This document shows positions 24,748 through 32,786 of a stretch of 64,000 nucleotides of DNA, piece after piece (positions within the stretch are counted from its first letter, which is position 1; each line of letters starts with the position of its first letter). Under the pieces are notes generated by a model. That model did not search any database. It saw nothing but the letters and a program-made list of their open reading frames with translations, and had not been told where the DNA came from. The stretch spans positions 186,001 through 250,000 of the forward strand of contig NZ_CANLDB010000005.1 in NCBI RefSeq assembly GCF_947489365.1, given 5' to 3'. Both the position numbers and the translations under genes were made by a program. The stretch comes from an uncultured Nocardioides sp. GTDB lineage: Bacteria; Actinomycetota; Actinomycetes; Propionibacteriales; Nocardioidaceae.

Positions 24748-25953
24748 TCAGTCGATCGTGATGTCGTAGTCGCGCTCGAGCAGCTCGAGGACGTCCTCAC
24801 GCACCTCGGCGTCCACCTGGTAGGCGGCGCCGATGCGCTCGGGGAGGTCGGGAGCGGCGTCGAGCGGGTAGCCGCCGAGGACCTCGGCGGCGGACTCCTC
24901 GAAGGAGGGGTCGACGCTGAGCTGCTCGGCCTCGTCGCGGACGAGCTCGAGAGCCTCGTCCGGCGTGTCCTCGGGCACCCAGAGCGCCTTCTGGAAGGTG
25001 TAGGTCAGGGCCAGGATCGCGGTGTAGGTCTCGAGGGCGTCGGCGGGCGGCAGCTCGCCGTTGAGCTCCTCGTAGACCTCGACGACCGTGGGCACCTTCG
25101 GGAAGTTCGGGTCGCGGACGATCTCGCCGTCCTCGTCGACCTGCCCGAGGCTGAACAGCGGGACGGCGGTCCCGTCGTCCACGAGCGGCTGCACGGCGGG
25201 GCCGTACGACGAGGTGGTCTGGTAGTCGATGTCGACCTCGCCGCGCTGGAGCGCGAGGTTGACGGGGCCGCGGCCCTCGAACCCGAAGGTCGACTCGACG
25301 TCCGCGCCGAGCAGGTCGAAGGCCAGCAGGGTGGTGAGGTCGAGGCTGGTCGCGGCGATGCCGCCGAAGACCAGGGGCCGGTCGCGGTCGACGAGGTCGG
25401 CCACGCCGTCCACGCCGGCAGCGGTGCGGGCGTAGACGACGGCGCCGGTCCCGTTCGCGAGGATCGGGCGGAGCTCGGTGAAGTCGTAGCGGACGGCGTC
25501 CATCTCGAGCAGGTAGGGCACGACCGTCGAGGCGGTCGAGACCAGCCACTCGGTGCCGTCGGGGCGGGCCGACGTCATGAAGTGGTTGGTGCCGACGATG
25601 CCCTCGCCGCCGTCGTCGTTGACCGGCGCGAGCCCCGGCTGGCCGGGGACGGCCCCGGTGAGCTCGGCCGCGACGAAGCGGGCCCACGTGTCGGTGCCAC
25701 CGCCCTCCGCGAGCGGGATCATCATCTCGACGGTCTCGCCGGCGTAGTCGCCGTCCGTGGTCGAGGCGGGCGGGTCCAGGAGGCCGCCGCCGAAGGCGGT
25801 GACGCCGACGGCCAGGGCGGTGAACCCGGCGACCACGGCGGCGGCCGTGCGGGCGCGCGGGGGTCCGGCGTCCGTCGCGGTGGCCGACCCGTCCTCCGGC
25901 GGTGTCGGGTCGTCCGGGGTCGTGGCGTCGACCTCGTCCGTGTAGAGCGTCAT
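24748..25953 (-). CDS. TctC family substrate-binding protein
   Basis: A 401-residue solute-binding protein of the Bug/TctC type. An unusually long acidic N-terminus of about 40 residues precedes a single hydrophobic segment (AAAVVAGFTALAVGVTAF), and there is no lipobox cysteine. The protein is therefore probably tethered by an uncleaved signal anchor rather than as a lipoprotein. The mature part has EMMIPLAEGGGTDTWAR, matching the TctC ligand-binding loop, and FGGIAATSLDLTT. The start MTLYTDEVD at 25953 is chosen over an upstream in-frame codon because of fit. It is adjacent to the permease gene and acts with it. Confidence 0.88.
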   Translation of the reverse strand: MTLYTDEVDATTPDDPTPPEDGSATATDAGPPRARTAAAVVAGFTALAVGVTAFGGGLLDPPASTTDGDYAGETVEMMIPLAEGGGTDTWARFVAAELTGAVPGQPGLAPVNDDGGEGIVGTNHFMTSARPDGTEWLVSTASTVVPYLLEMDAVRYDFTELRPILANGTGAVVYARTAAGVDGVADLVDRDRPLVFGGIAATSLDLTTLLAFDLLGADVESTFGFEGRGPVNLALQRGEVDIDYQTTSSYGPAVQPLVDDGTAVPLFSLGQVDEDGEIVRDPNFPKVPTVVEVYEELNGELPPADALETYTAILALTYTFQKALWVPEDTPDEALELVRDEAEQLSVDPSFEESAAEVLGGYPLDAAPDLPERIGAAYQVDAEVREDVLELLERDYDITID

Positions 25954-26020
25954 GCGGTCCTCCAGGTGCGGTGAGCCTGCCACGCGGCGGGCCCGAGGGG
26001 CAGGGGTGAGACGGGGGACC

Positions 26021-27160
26021 TCACGCGGACACCGACGGCATCAGCGGGGGGTCGGGCAGGACGACGGACCCCTGGGCCAGCCGTCGGTAGGTGCGGGTGA
26101 CGCCGACGACGGGGAGGTCGGCGTGGGTCTCGACGAAGGTCTCGACGCACCCGGCGGGGGTGCCGAGGCGCAGGCCCTTCCCCGGGTCGGCCCCGGTCGC
26201 GGCGGCGTGGGCCGCGACGAGGTCGGCGACGACCGTGCCGGGGGTGCCGGCGGCCAGCGTGAGGGCGACCGAGCCGGTGACGGGGACGGCCGGGTGGAAG
26301 CGGCCCATCGACAGCATCCGCACCGTGAGGTCGGTCGGCTCGTCGGCGTCCCGCGAGGGCGGGGAGACGAGCGCCAGCTTCGGGACCGCCCGCGCGACCT
26401 CCTCGGGGCTCTCGGCGAGGCCCATGCGGACGCCGGCCTCCCGGCGTACGGCGTCGAGGCGGGCCAGGAGTCCGGGGACGGCGTCGAGCCGCTCCGGGGA
26501 CTCGTCCCCGACCACACCCGCGGCGGACGGACCGAGCCCCGCGACGTCGACCGCGACGACCGGCGCGCCGGCGTCCACGAGGGTGACGGTGACGCCGCCG
26601 GCCGCCGCGAGGACGTCGCGCCGGGCGCCGCTCGGGAAGAGGCTGCCGGTGCTGCGGCCGGCCGGGTCGACGAACCCCATCCGCACGGGCGCGCCGCCGA
26701 AGGGGACGCCCGGGATGTGGGTCGAGCCGTCCTCGGCGAGCACACGGCCCGGGGTGGGGACGTGCTGGACGATCAGCTGGTCGGTGTTGGTGTTGAGCAC
26801 GCGCACGCCGGTCTCGACCTCGCCGGCGCGGACCCAGCCCTCACGGATGGCGAAGGCGGCGACCACGGCGGAGCAGTTGCCGCAGTTGCTGCCCCAGTCG
26901 ACCTTGGCGTCCTCGATGCCGACCTGCGCGAACGTGTACTCGACGTCGACGCCCTCGGCGGACGACGGGGCCAGGATGACGGCCTTGCTGGTGGTCGACG
27001 TCCCGCCGCCGACGCCGTCCACCTGACGGTGGTCGGGGCTGCCGTAGAGGCGCAGCAGCACCTCGTCGACGGACTGGTCCGCGACCTGCAGGTCCTCGCG
27101 CCGGAAGACCCAGCACTTGCTGGTCCCCCCGCGCATCCACGTCGCCGCGATCTCCCGCAT
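26021..27160 (-). CDS. PrpF-family aconitate/oxalomesaconate isomerase
   Basis: A 379-residue protein of the PrpF fold (diaminopimelate-epimerase-like). The N-terminus WMRGGTSKCWVF carries the conserved RGGTSK motif with a catalytic-position cysteine, and WGSNCGNCSAVVAAFA carries the second conserved Cys-containing loop. GGGTSTTSKAVIL is also typical. Family members include 2-methylaconitate isomerase and 4-oxalomesaconate tautomerase. Adjacency to a Tct transporter suggests work on an imported tricarboxylate such as aconitate or a lignin-derived tricarboxylate. Expression is probably controlled by the divergent LysR gene. Confidence 0.85.
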   Translation of the reverse strand: MREIAATWMRGGTSKCWVFRREDLQVADQSVDEVLLRLYGSPDHRQVDGVGGGTSTTSKAVILAPSSAEGVDVEYTFAQVGIEDAKVDWGSNCGNCSAVVAAFAIREGWVRAGEVETGVRVLNTNTDQLIVQHVPTPGRVLAEDGSTHIPGVPFGGAPVRMGFVDPAGRSTGSLFPSGARRDVLAAAGGVTVTLVDAGAPVVAVDVAGLGPSAAGVVGDESPERLDAVPGLLARLDAVRREAGVRMGLAESPEEVARAVPKLALVSPPSRDADEPTDLTVRMLSMGRFHPAVPVTGSVALTLAAGTPGTVVADLVAAHAAATGADPGKGLRLGTPAGCVETFVETHADLPVVGVTRTYRRLAQGSVVLPDPPLMPSVSA

Positions 27161-27219
27161 GCCGCCTCCTCGGTCACGCCCGGCGTCCCCGGGCGGACCC
27201 ACCCTGCGGCGGTGGTGAG

Positions 27220-27338
27220 GTGTAGCACAATCACGAGTTCGTACGCCGTCGTGTAGCAACACTTACATGCGGCGGACCGCTCGTGACGCGACGACGCTTC
27301 CAGCAGGCCTGGACGGCAGTACATGACCGTGTAGCAAC
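27220..27338. promoter_or_regulatory. Repeated GTGTAGCAAC boxes in divergent promoter
   Basis: The 198-base gap between the prpF-like and LysR genes contains GTGTAGCAAC at 27251-27260 and 27329-27338 and a variant GTGTAGCACA at 27220-27229. The two best copies are followed by CACTT and GCTT. They are candidate binding sites for the LysR regulator or overlapping promoter elements. Spacing is 78 bases between the two exact copies. Confidence 0.5.
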
Positions 27339-27358
27339 GCTTCAGGCAGAATGACGGA

Positions 27359-28261
27359 GTGCTCGACGTCAAACGCCTCCAGGTCCTCCTCGCCGTCGTC
27401 GAGGAGGGCTCGGTGACCGCGGCCGCCCAGGCGCTGGGCTACACGCCGTCCGCGATCTCGCAGCAGCTGCTACGCCTGGAGCGGGAGGCCGGCCAGCCGC
27501 TGCTCGAGCGGTTCGCGCGGGGGATGCGCCCCACCGACGCCGGGCTGGTGCTGGCCCGCCACGCCCGCAAGGTCGTGCGCCAGCTCGCCGCCGCGGAGGC
27601 GGACCTCGCCGAGATCGCCGGCGTACGGCGGGGCCGGGTCACCCTCGGCACGTTCCCCACGGTAGGCAGCTCGTTCCTGCCGCTGGCCGTGCGGCGGTTC
27701 CGCGAGCTCTACCCCGGGATCGAGCTGACCATCGAGTCCGGCCGCGAGGACCACCTCGTGCGCCACCTCGAGGAGGGCCGGGTCGCGATGTCGCTGCTGT
27801 GGGACTACGAGTGGCGGCGCATCGAGAACGACGAGCTGCTGCTCACCGAGCTCTTCACGGACCCGACCGTGCTGCTGGTCGGCGCGACGCACCGCCTCGC
27901 GAAGCGGCGGAGGGTGACGATGGCGGACCTCGCGGACGAGCCGTGGATCATCCGCGCCGGCGGCCACCCCGTCGTCGAGGTCCTCGAGCGCAGCGCGCTC
28001 GCGGCTGGGTTCACCCCCCGCATCGCCTTCCACGCCAACGACTACCAGGAGGCGCAGGCCATGGCGAGCGTCGGCCTCGGCATCGCGCTGGCCCCGCGGA
28101 CCGCGACGGTGAACCAGCACCCCGACGTCCGGGTGCTGTCCCTCGGCGACACCGCTCCCCCGCGCCGCGTCCTCGCCGCCCGCCGTGAGGGGCGCGTCCG
28201 CGCCGCGGCCGAGCTTGCCCTCCACGACGTCCTGCTCGACGTCGCGGCCGACTACCGCTGA
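27359..28261 (+). CDS. LysR-type regulator of the tct locus
   Basis: A 300-residue LysR regulator, GTG start at 27359. The N-terminal winged helix is canonical: LQVLLAVVEEGSVTAAAQAL, then YTPSAISQQLLRLEREAG. The effector-binding domain follows from about residue 90 (VTLGTFPTVGSSFLP). It is divergent from the prpF-tctC-tctAB-usp operon with repeated boxes between them. This is the usual arrangement for a LysR activator responding to the transported carboxylate. The ligand is unknown. The gene is followed by a strong hairpin. Confidence 0.92.
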   Translation: MLDVKRLQVLLAVVEEGSVTAAAQALGYTPSAISQQLLRLEREAGQPLLERFARGMRPTDAGLVLARHARKVVRQLAAAEADLAEIAGVRRGRVTLGTFPTVGSSFLPLAVRRFRELYPGIELTIESGREDHLVRHLEEGRVAMSLLWDYEWRRIENDELLLTELFTDPTVLLVGATHRLAKRRRVTMADLADEPWIIRAGGHPVVEVLERSALAAGFTPRIAFHANDYQEAQAMASVGLGIALAPRTATVNQHPDVRVLSLGDTAPPRRVLAARREGRVRAAAELALHDVLLDVAADYR

Positions 28262-28313
28262 CGCTGCGGGTCACAGGGGCCCCACCTGCCTCTGGTTTCG
28301 CGGGTCGGCTGGT

Positions 28314-28361
28314 GAAACCCCGTCCGGGCTGACGAAGTTTCGTCAGCCCCGACGGGGTTTC
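28314..28361. terminator. Long hairpin between convergent genes
   Basis: Arms of 23 bases (28314-28336 and 28339-28361) pair at 22 positions across a two-base loop. The outer part is GAAACCCCGTC and the inner part GGGCTGACGAA. It lies between the convergent LysR and FAD-oxidoreductase genes and has T-rich tracts within the arms. It probably works as a bidirectional terminator. The near-perfect arms are longer than a typical terminator needs. Confidence 0.75.
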
Positions 28362-28389
28362 GTGGGCCCGGCACGCCGACCGACGCGCG

Positions 28390-29427
28390 TCAGGCGAGGC
28401 GGGCGGCGAGCTCGCGGCCGAGGGCGGCGCCGGAGAGGTACGCCGTCTCGACCTTCGAGGTCTCGCCCCAGCCGTCGCCGCACACCCCGACGAGGCCGGA
28501 GCCGACCGCGGAGACGTGAAAGGGCTCGGGGCGGTCGCCGGTGGGCTTGGCGAAGGTCCAGCGCTGGATGCGGGTCTCGGCGGGCTCGCCGGCGTCGAGC
28601 AGGGAGCTCAGCGCCATCGCCATCACGGGCGCGGCGCCGGCGGGGTCGTCGAGGTGACGACGGGCGAGCTCGGGGGTCGAGTGGGCCACGACCACCGGGG
28701 CGTCGTCGCCGCGGCGGCGGCCGTCGTCCGCGATCCACGACAGCACGGGGTCGTCGTTGACGAACGCGCCGTGGAAGGTGCCGGACGGCGAGACGCGGTC
28801 CCAGGTCCGCTGCTCCCACCGGGCGGCGAGCGCCAGGGTGGGCTCCCACTCGCGGGTCAGCACCGCGGCCACCTCGGCCAGGCCGTCACCGAGCAGGCGG
28901 GCGGCCTGCGGGTCGGGCATCGCGAGGACGACGGCGCTCGCGGGCTCGCCGTCCACCGTCAGGACCCCGTCGGCGCCGACGGCGACCGACTCGACCTGCT
29001 GGCGCTCCAGCGCGCCTCCGGCGATCACCGGCTCGAGGACGTCGTCCACCAACGCGCGCATGCCCCGGGTGCCGCCCCAGCGCGTCGGGCCCTTCTTGTC
29101 ACCGGCCCGCTCGCCGCCGTGCAGGACGGTGAACGTGGCGGTCCAGTGGCGGGCCAGGCCGCTGACGCGCCAGTCCTGGGCGATCGTCCGGAACTCGGGG
29201 TCGTCCGCCGTGAAGTACGACGCCCCGAGGTCGGTCTCGCGGTCGCCGAGGTCGCCGCCGTCGTCGAAGGCCCGCCCGCTCATACGGCCGCCGGGACGAC
29301 GACCGCGGTCGAGGACGCGCACGGGCACGCCGGCCGAGACGAGCTCGAGGGCGCAGGCGGCACCGGCGAGGCCGGCGCCCACGACGACGACGGGGGCAGG
29401 GCCGGGGCCGGGCTGGACGTCGCTCAC
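28390..29427 (-). CDS. FAD-dependent amine-oxidase/renalase-like oxidoreductase
   Basis: A 345-residue flavoprotein. The N-terminal dinucleotide motif is VVVGAGLAGAACALEL with an acidic end in VLDRGRRPGGRM. DLGASYFTADDPEF is the FAD-loop segment seen in renalase-like proteins, and a C-terminal GVCGDGW motif completes FAD binding. Renalase-type enzymes oxidise isomeric forms of beta-NAD(P)H, but the substrate here is not known. It is followed closely on the same strand by no other gene and preceded by a PNPOx-fold protein gene, 22 bases away, probably in one transcript. Confidence 0.8.
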   Translation of the reverse strand: MSDVQPGPGPAPVVVVGAGLAGAACALELVSAGVPVRVLDRGRRPGGRMSGRAFDDGGDLGDRETDLGASYFTADDPEFRTIAQDWRVSGLARHWTATFTVLHGGERAGDKKGPTRWGGTRGMRALVDDVLEPVIAGGALERQQVESVAVGADGVLTVDGEPASAVVLAMPDPQAARLLGDGLAEVAAVLTREWEPTLALAARWEQRTWDRVSPSGTFHGAFVNDDPVLSWIADDGRRRGDDAPVVVAHSTPELARRHLDDPAGAAPVMAMALSSLLDAGEPAETRIQRWTFAKPTGDRPEPFHVSAVGSGLVGVCGDGWGETSKVETAYLSGAALGRELAARLA

Positions 29428-29449
29428 GCCACCATCATGTCCAGAGACC

Positions 29450-29947
29450 TCACAGCTGGACGCGCTCGTTCTCTCCGCCGTCGTACCGCTCGCCCGTGAC
29501 CTTGGCCTTCACCAGGCTCAGCGCGGACGAGATGCGGCTGCCGGGGGTGTCCCAGTACTCGCCCGAGCTGCCGGTGACCTTGAGCAGGACGACGGACGGG
29601 TCCTCCGGTCCCTGCGGCATCCAGGCCTCGACCCAGGGGTTCCACAGCTCCTTGGCCTTCGCGGTGTCCTCCACGACCTCGGCGGTGCCGTCGATCGAGA
29701 TCCAGGTGTCGGAGGACGCCATCGTCAGGCTGACGTGGCAGTTCGCGCGGATGTGGGCGACCTTGCGGGAGTCGCGCTCGGCGAAGAACCACAGCTCCGC
29801 CACGTCGGTGACCTTCTGGTGGGCCATCGGCCGCGAGACCAGGGTCCCCGCGGGGTCGACGGTGGTCATCATGCAGATCCGCTCGCCGTCGGCGAGCTCG
29901 GTCAGGCGCTCGGTCATGCCGGTGTGGGTGCTGGTCGCGTCGCTCAT
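29450..29947 (-). CDS. Pyridoxamine-phosphate-oxidase-fold general stress protein
   Basis: A 165-residue split-barrel flavin-binding protein. The segments ERICMMTTVDPAGTLVSRPM, VAELWFFAERDSRKVAHIRA and VSLTMASSDTWISIDG match the general stress protein 26 group within the PNPOx-like superfamily. Members bind FMN or F420; the actinobacterial context makes F420 possible. The start is ATG 29947 (MSDATSTHTG). The gene lies immediately upstream of an FAD oxidoreductase and is divergent from a methyltransferase gene. Confidence 0.82.
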   Translation of the reverse strand: MSDATSTHTGMTERLTELADGERICMMTTVDPAGTLVSRPMAHQKVTDVAELWFFAERDSRKVAHIRANCHVSLTMASSDTWISIDGTAEVVEDTAKAKELWNPWVEAWMPQGPEDPSVVLLKVTGSSGEYWDTPGSRISSALSLVKAKVTGERYDGGENERVQL

Positions 29948-29999
29948 GGGTCCTCGGTACCCCGCGGCACCCGCGCCAGTGGTGCGCGACGATGGGTCG

Positions 30000-30593
30000 A
30001 TGTCGACCTCCGACGAGACCGCCGCGTACTGGGACGACCAAGCCGCGACCTTCGACGACGAGCCCGACCACGGCCTGCGCGACCCGGCGTGCCGGGAGGC
30101 CTGGCGCCGGGTGCTGACCGGGGTCCTCCCCGCTCCCCCGAGCCGGGTCGCCGACCTCGGCTGCGGCACCGGCAGCCTCGCCCGGCTGCTCGCCGAGGAC
30201 GGCCACAGCGTCGACGCCGTCGACCTCGCCCCGAGCATGGTCGAGGCGGCGCGTACGAAGTGCGCCGGGCTGCCGGTGACCGTCACGGTCGGGGACGCCG
30301 GCGACCCGCCGCTGGCCGGGGCGTCGTACGACGTCGTGCTGGTGCGCCACGTCCTGTGGGCGCTGCCCGACCCCGGGGCTGCCGTACGACGGTGGGCCGG
30401 GCTGCTCGCCCCGGGCGGTCGGCTCGTGCTGGTCGAGGGCCACTGGGGCACCGGCGCCGGCCTCACCGGGGAGCAGACGCTCGCCCTCGTGTCGACCGCC
30501 CGCGAGCACGCCGAGCTCACCCCGCTGCCCGACCCGGTGCTGTGGGGCGGGCCCACGGGCGACGAGCGCTACCTGGTGCTCAGCCTGCGCTGA
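30000..30593 (+). CDS. Class I SAM-dependent methyltransferase
   Basis: A 197-residue methyltransferase. Motif I is VADLGCGTGSLARLLA near residue 50, the acidic loop is VDAVDLAPSMVEAAR, and motif IV is DVVLVRHVLWALPDP. The protein is soluble and compact with no extra domain, so the substrate is likely a small molecule. ATG 30000 (MSTSDETAAYW) is chosen. Its stop codon is embedded in a perfect 13-bp hairpin shared with the convergent peptidase gene. Confidence 0.88.
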   Translation: MSTSDETAAYWDDQAATFDDEPDHGLRDPACREAWRRVLTGVLPAPPSRVADLGCGTGSLARLLAEDGHSVDAVDLAPSMVEAARTKCAGLPVTVTVGDAGDPPLAGASYDVVLVRHVLWALPDPGAAVRRWAGLLAPGGRLVLVEGHWGTGAGLTGEQTLALVSTAREHAELTPLPDPVLWGGPTGDERYLVLSLR

Positions 30594-30602
30594 GCACCAG
30601 GT
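30571..30602. terminator. Perfect 13-bp hairpin over a stop codon
   Basis: ACCTGGTGCTCAG at 30571-30583 pairs exactly with 30590-30602 across a six-base loop. The methyltransferase stop codon (30591-30593) lies inside the right arm, and the convergent peptidase gene ends at 30618. No U-run follows. It is a likely bidirectional terminator of the GC-hairpin type. Confidence 0.75.
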
Positions 30603-30617
30603 CGAGGCTCCGCAGAC

Positions 30618-32561
30618 TCAGCGCGGCAGCTGGAACCGCGGGGTGCGCTCCGCGAGCGTGCCGGGGACGACCTCGTCGCGGGTGGGCAGCCACGCGTCGA
30701 GCGAGCGGGCGCCGCTCGGGCTCGTGGCGACGTCACCGGGGACGACGAACGACGTCCGCGCGAGGTCGACCGTGTAGCGCGACGTCGCGGAGGTGTCGAC
30801 GTTGCGCACCCGGCTCGGCGCGGCGCCGACGAGCACGACACCCAGCCGGTGGCCGGCCTTCACGACGGTGTCGTCCGGGTCGAGCCGGACGGTGACGTCG
30901 CGGGTCCGGGCCCCGTCGAGGCGCGCCCAGCCGCGGCCGACCACCTGGAAGGGCGTGCGGCCGAGGTTGCGGGTCATCCGGAAGTAGCAGGCGTCGTCGT
31001 ACGAGGTGGACTGTCCGACGCAGCTCTGCTCCTCGGTGGTGCGGGCCCCGTCGCCGGTGGCGAGGACGCGCTGGTCCAGGCCGTAGTCGACGAGCATGAC
31101 GCCCACCTGACCGGTCTCGACCTCGTTCGTGACCCGCAGCTTCGCGACGGTCTCGCCGGACAGGCGGGTGTCGCGGGCCAGCGGCTCCGAGGCGAACAGC
31201 AGGCGGTTGGCCTCCGACCCGGCGGTCAGGGCGGCGGCCTCGCTCTGGTTGGGGGCGTTGAGCCACGAGGCGGTGCCGGTCGCGGCGTCGGTGGCCAGGG
31301 CGCCGTCGGCACTCGGGCGCATCACGGTGCGGCCGGGGGCGGGCCACTGCGCGGCGGTGGTCCACTCGTTCGGCCGGGTCTCGATATCGACGGCGGGCTC
31401 GTCGAGGATGCCGTTGTCGACGCCCAGCAGCTCGGAGTCGAACCAGCGGTGCAGGGTCTTCACCCAGCGGCCGCGGTCGGAGTCGAACGCGTCGACGTGA
31501 CCCAGCCGGGTCAGCCACATCTTGCGGGTGACGCCGTTCGCGCCGAGCTGCTTCCACCACTTCGAGAAGTGGCGGGTCTTCACGTTCAGGTCCTGCAGGC
31601 CGTGCATCACGAAGACGCTCGCGGTGACGTTGGAGGCCTTCGTGGTGATCCCGTTGCGGTGGTCGCGCTCGGCCCAGAAGGCGTTGTAGCGACCGGTCTC
31701 GTCGTCGTCGTCCGCGGAGAGACCCTCGTACGTCGCCTCGCAGTCGACCTCCTCGGTGCGGTCGGCGGCGACGCGGCGCGACAGGCCCTCGGCGTAGTCC
31801 CAGCTGTAGGGCAGCTTCTGCGAGCGGGTGTAGTCGTACCAGGAGGAGATCGCCGAGATCGGGACGATCGTCTCCAGGCCCTCGGTGCCGAGCGCGGCGA
31901 CGCCGTTGGCGATCGTGCCGTCGTACGACTTGCCGATCATGCCGGTCTTCCCGTTGGTCCAGTCGGCGACGACGGGCTCGCCGTCGGCGTCGACCGCCTC
32001 GGCGTTGCCGTTCAGCCAGTCGACGGCCGCGGCGGCGGACCCGACGTCGGAGACGCCGCCCTCGTCGACGCACCCGGTCGAGCGGGCGGTGCCGGCGAGG
32101 TCGACGGCGACGAACGCGTAGCCGCGGGGCACGAAGTAGTTGTCGTAGAACAGCGGCGTGAGCGCCGGGTTGCCGTCCTCGTCGTACGTCTTCTTCTCGG
32201 CCTCGTTGCCGCGGCCGATGGAGAGGTAGTACGGGCTGGCGTCCATGATCACCGGCACCTGCTCGCCGGCGCGGTCGGTCTCCGCGGGGCGCACGATGTC
32301 GACCGCGACGCGGTCGGGCTGACCGTTGCCGTCGAAGTCGTCGGCGAGCACGTAGACGGTCTCGCGGATCGCGCCGGCGTAGGAGTAGACCGGGGCGGTG
32401 CGCCCGTTCCTCAGCTCGTACGGCGCGTCCGCGGCGCGGACGGGTGCGGCTGCGGTGGCGCTCGTGGCGGCCAGCGCCGGCAGGGTGCCGAGCACGAGAC
32501 CGGCGCCGGCGAGGGCGACGACCCCACGGGTGCGGGGGCGGGTGGGACGGGACCAGGTCAT
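30618..32561 (-). CDS. Secreted X-Pro dipeptidyl-peptidase (S15/CocE)
   Basis: A 647-residue exported hydrolase. The N-terminus is a signal peptide with an Arg-rich start and a hydrophobic core, then ATSATAAAPVRA around the cleavage region. The S15-type alpha/beta hydrolase shows the nucleophile Ser212 in GMIGKSYDGT, Asp324 in HGLQDLN and His355 in RLGHVDAF. The C-terminal jelly-roll domain typical of PepX/CocE covers about residues 400-640. It would remove X-Pro dipeptides or hydrolyse esters outside the cell. It is divergent from the subtilisin gene with a 225-base shared promoter region, so coregulated extracellular proteolysis is plausible. Confidence 0.9.
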   Translation of the reverse strand: MTWSRPTRPRTRGVVALAGAGLVLGTLPALAATSATAAAPVRAADAPYELRNGRTAPVYSYAGAIRETVYVLADDFDGNGQPDRVAVDIVRPAETDRAGEQVPVIMDASPYYLSIGRGNEAEKKTYDEDGNPALTPLFYDNYFVPRGYAFVAVDLAGTARSTGCVDEGGVSDVGSAAAAVDWLNGNAEAVDADGEPVVADWTNGKTGMIGKSYDGTIANGVAALGTEGLETIVPISAISSWYDYTRSQKLPYSWDYAEGLSRRVAADRTEEVDCEATYEGLSADDDDETGRYNAFWAERDHRNGITTKASNVTASVFVMHGLQDLNVKTRHFSKWWKQLGANGVTRKMWLTRLGHVDAFDSDRGRWVKTLHRWFDSELLGVDNGILDEPAVDIETRPNEWTTAAQWPAPGRTVMRPSADGALATDAATGTASWLNAPNQSEAAALTAGSEANRLLFASEPLARDTRLSGETVAKLRVTNEVETGQVGVMLVDYGLDQRVLATGDGARTTEEQSCVGQSTSYDDACYFRMTRNLGRTPFQVVGRGWARLDGARTRDVTVRLDPDDTVVKAGHRLGVVLVGAAPSRVRNVDTSATSRYTVDLARTSFVVPGDVATSPSGARSLDAWLPTRDEVVPGTLAERTPRFQLPR

Positions 32562-32786
32562 GGTCGTTCCTCACTGCGAGGGCGGCTCGGCGGTGAGGTC
32601 GTCGCACGGCCCCACGCACGGGACGCACCACGTCGACGATGGCCGAGATCCACCGGACGGACGGTGGTCCCACCCAATCGGTCGACCTCGGGAGCGTCAA
32701 GGGTCTTGACCACACCCGTACCATCCGTCCCACGCGTCACGGCGCGCGTCCCCCCACCGGACGTGTGGTCGACCCACAGTTGACCC

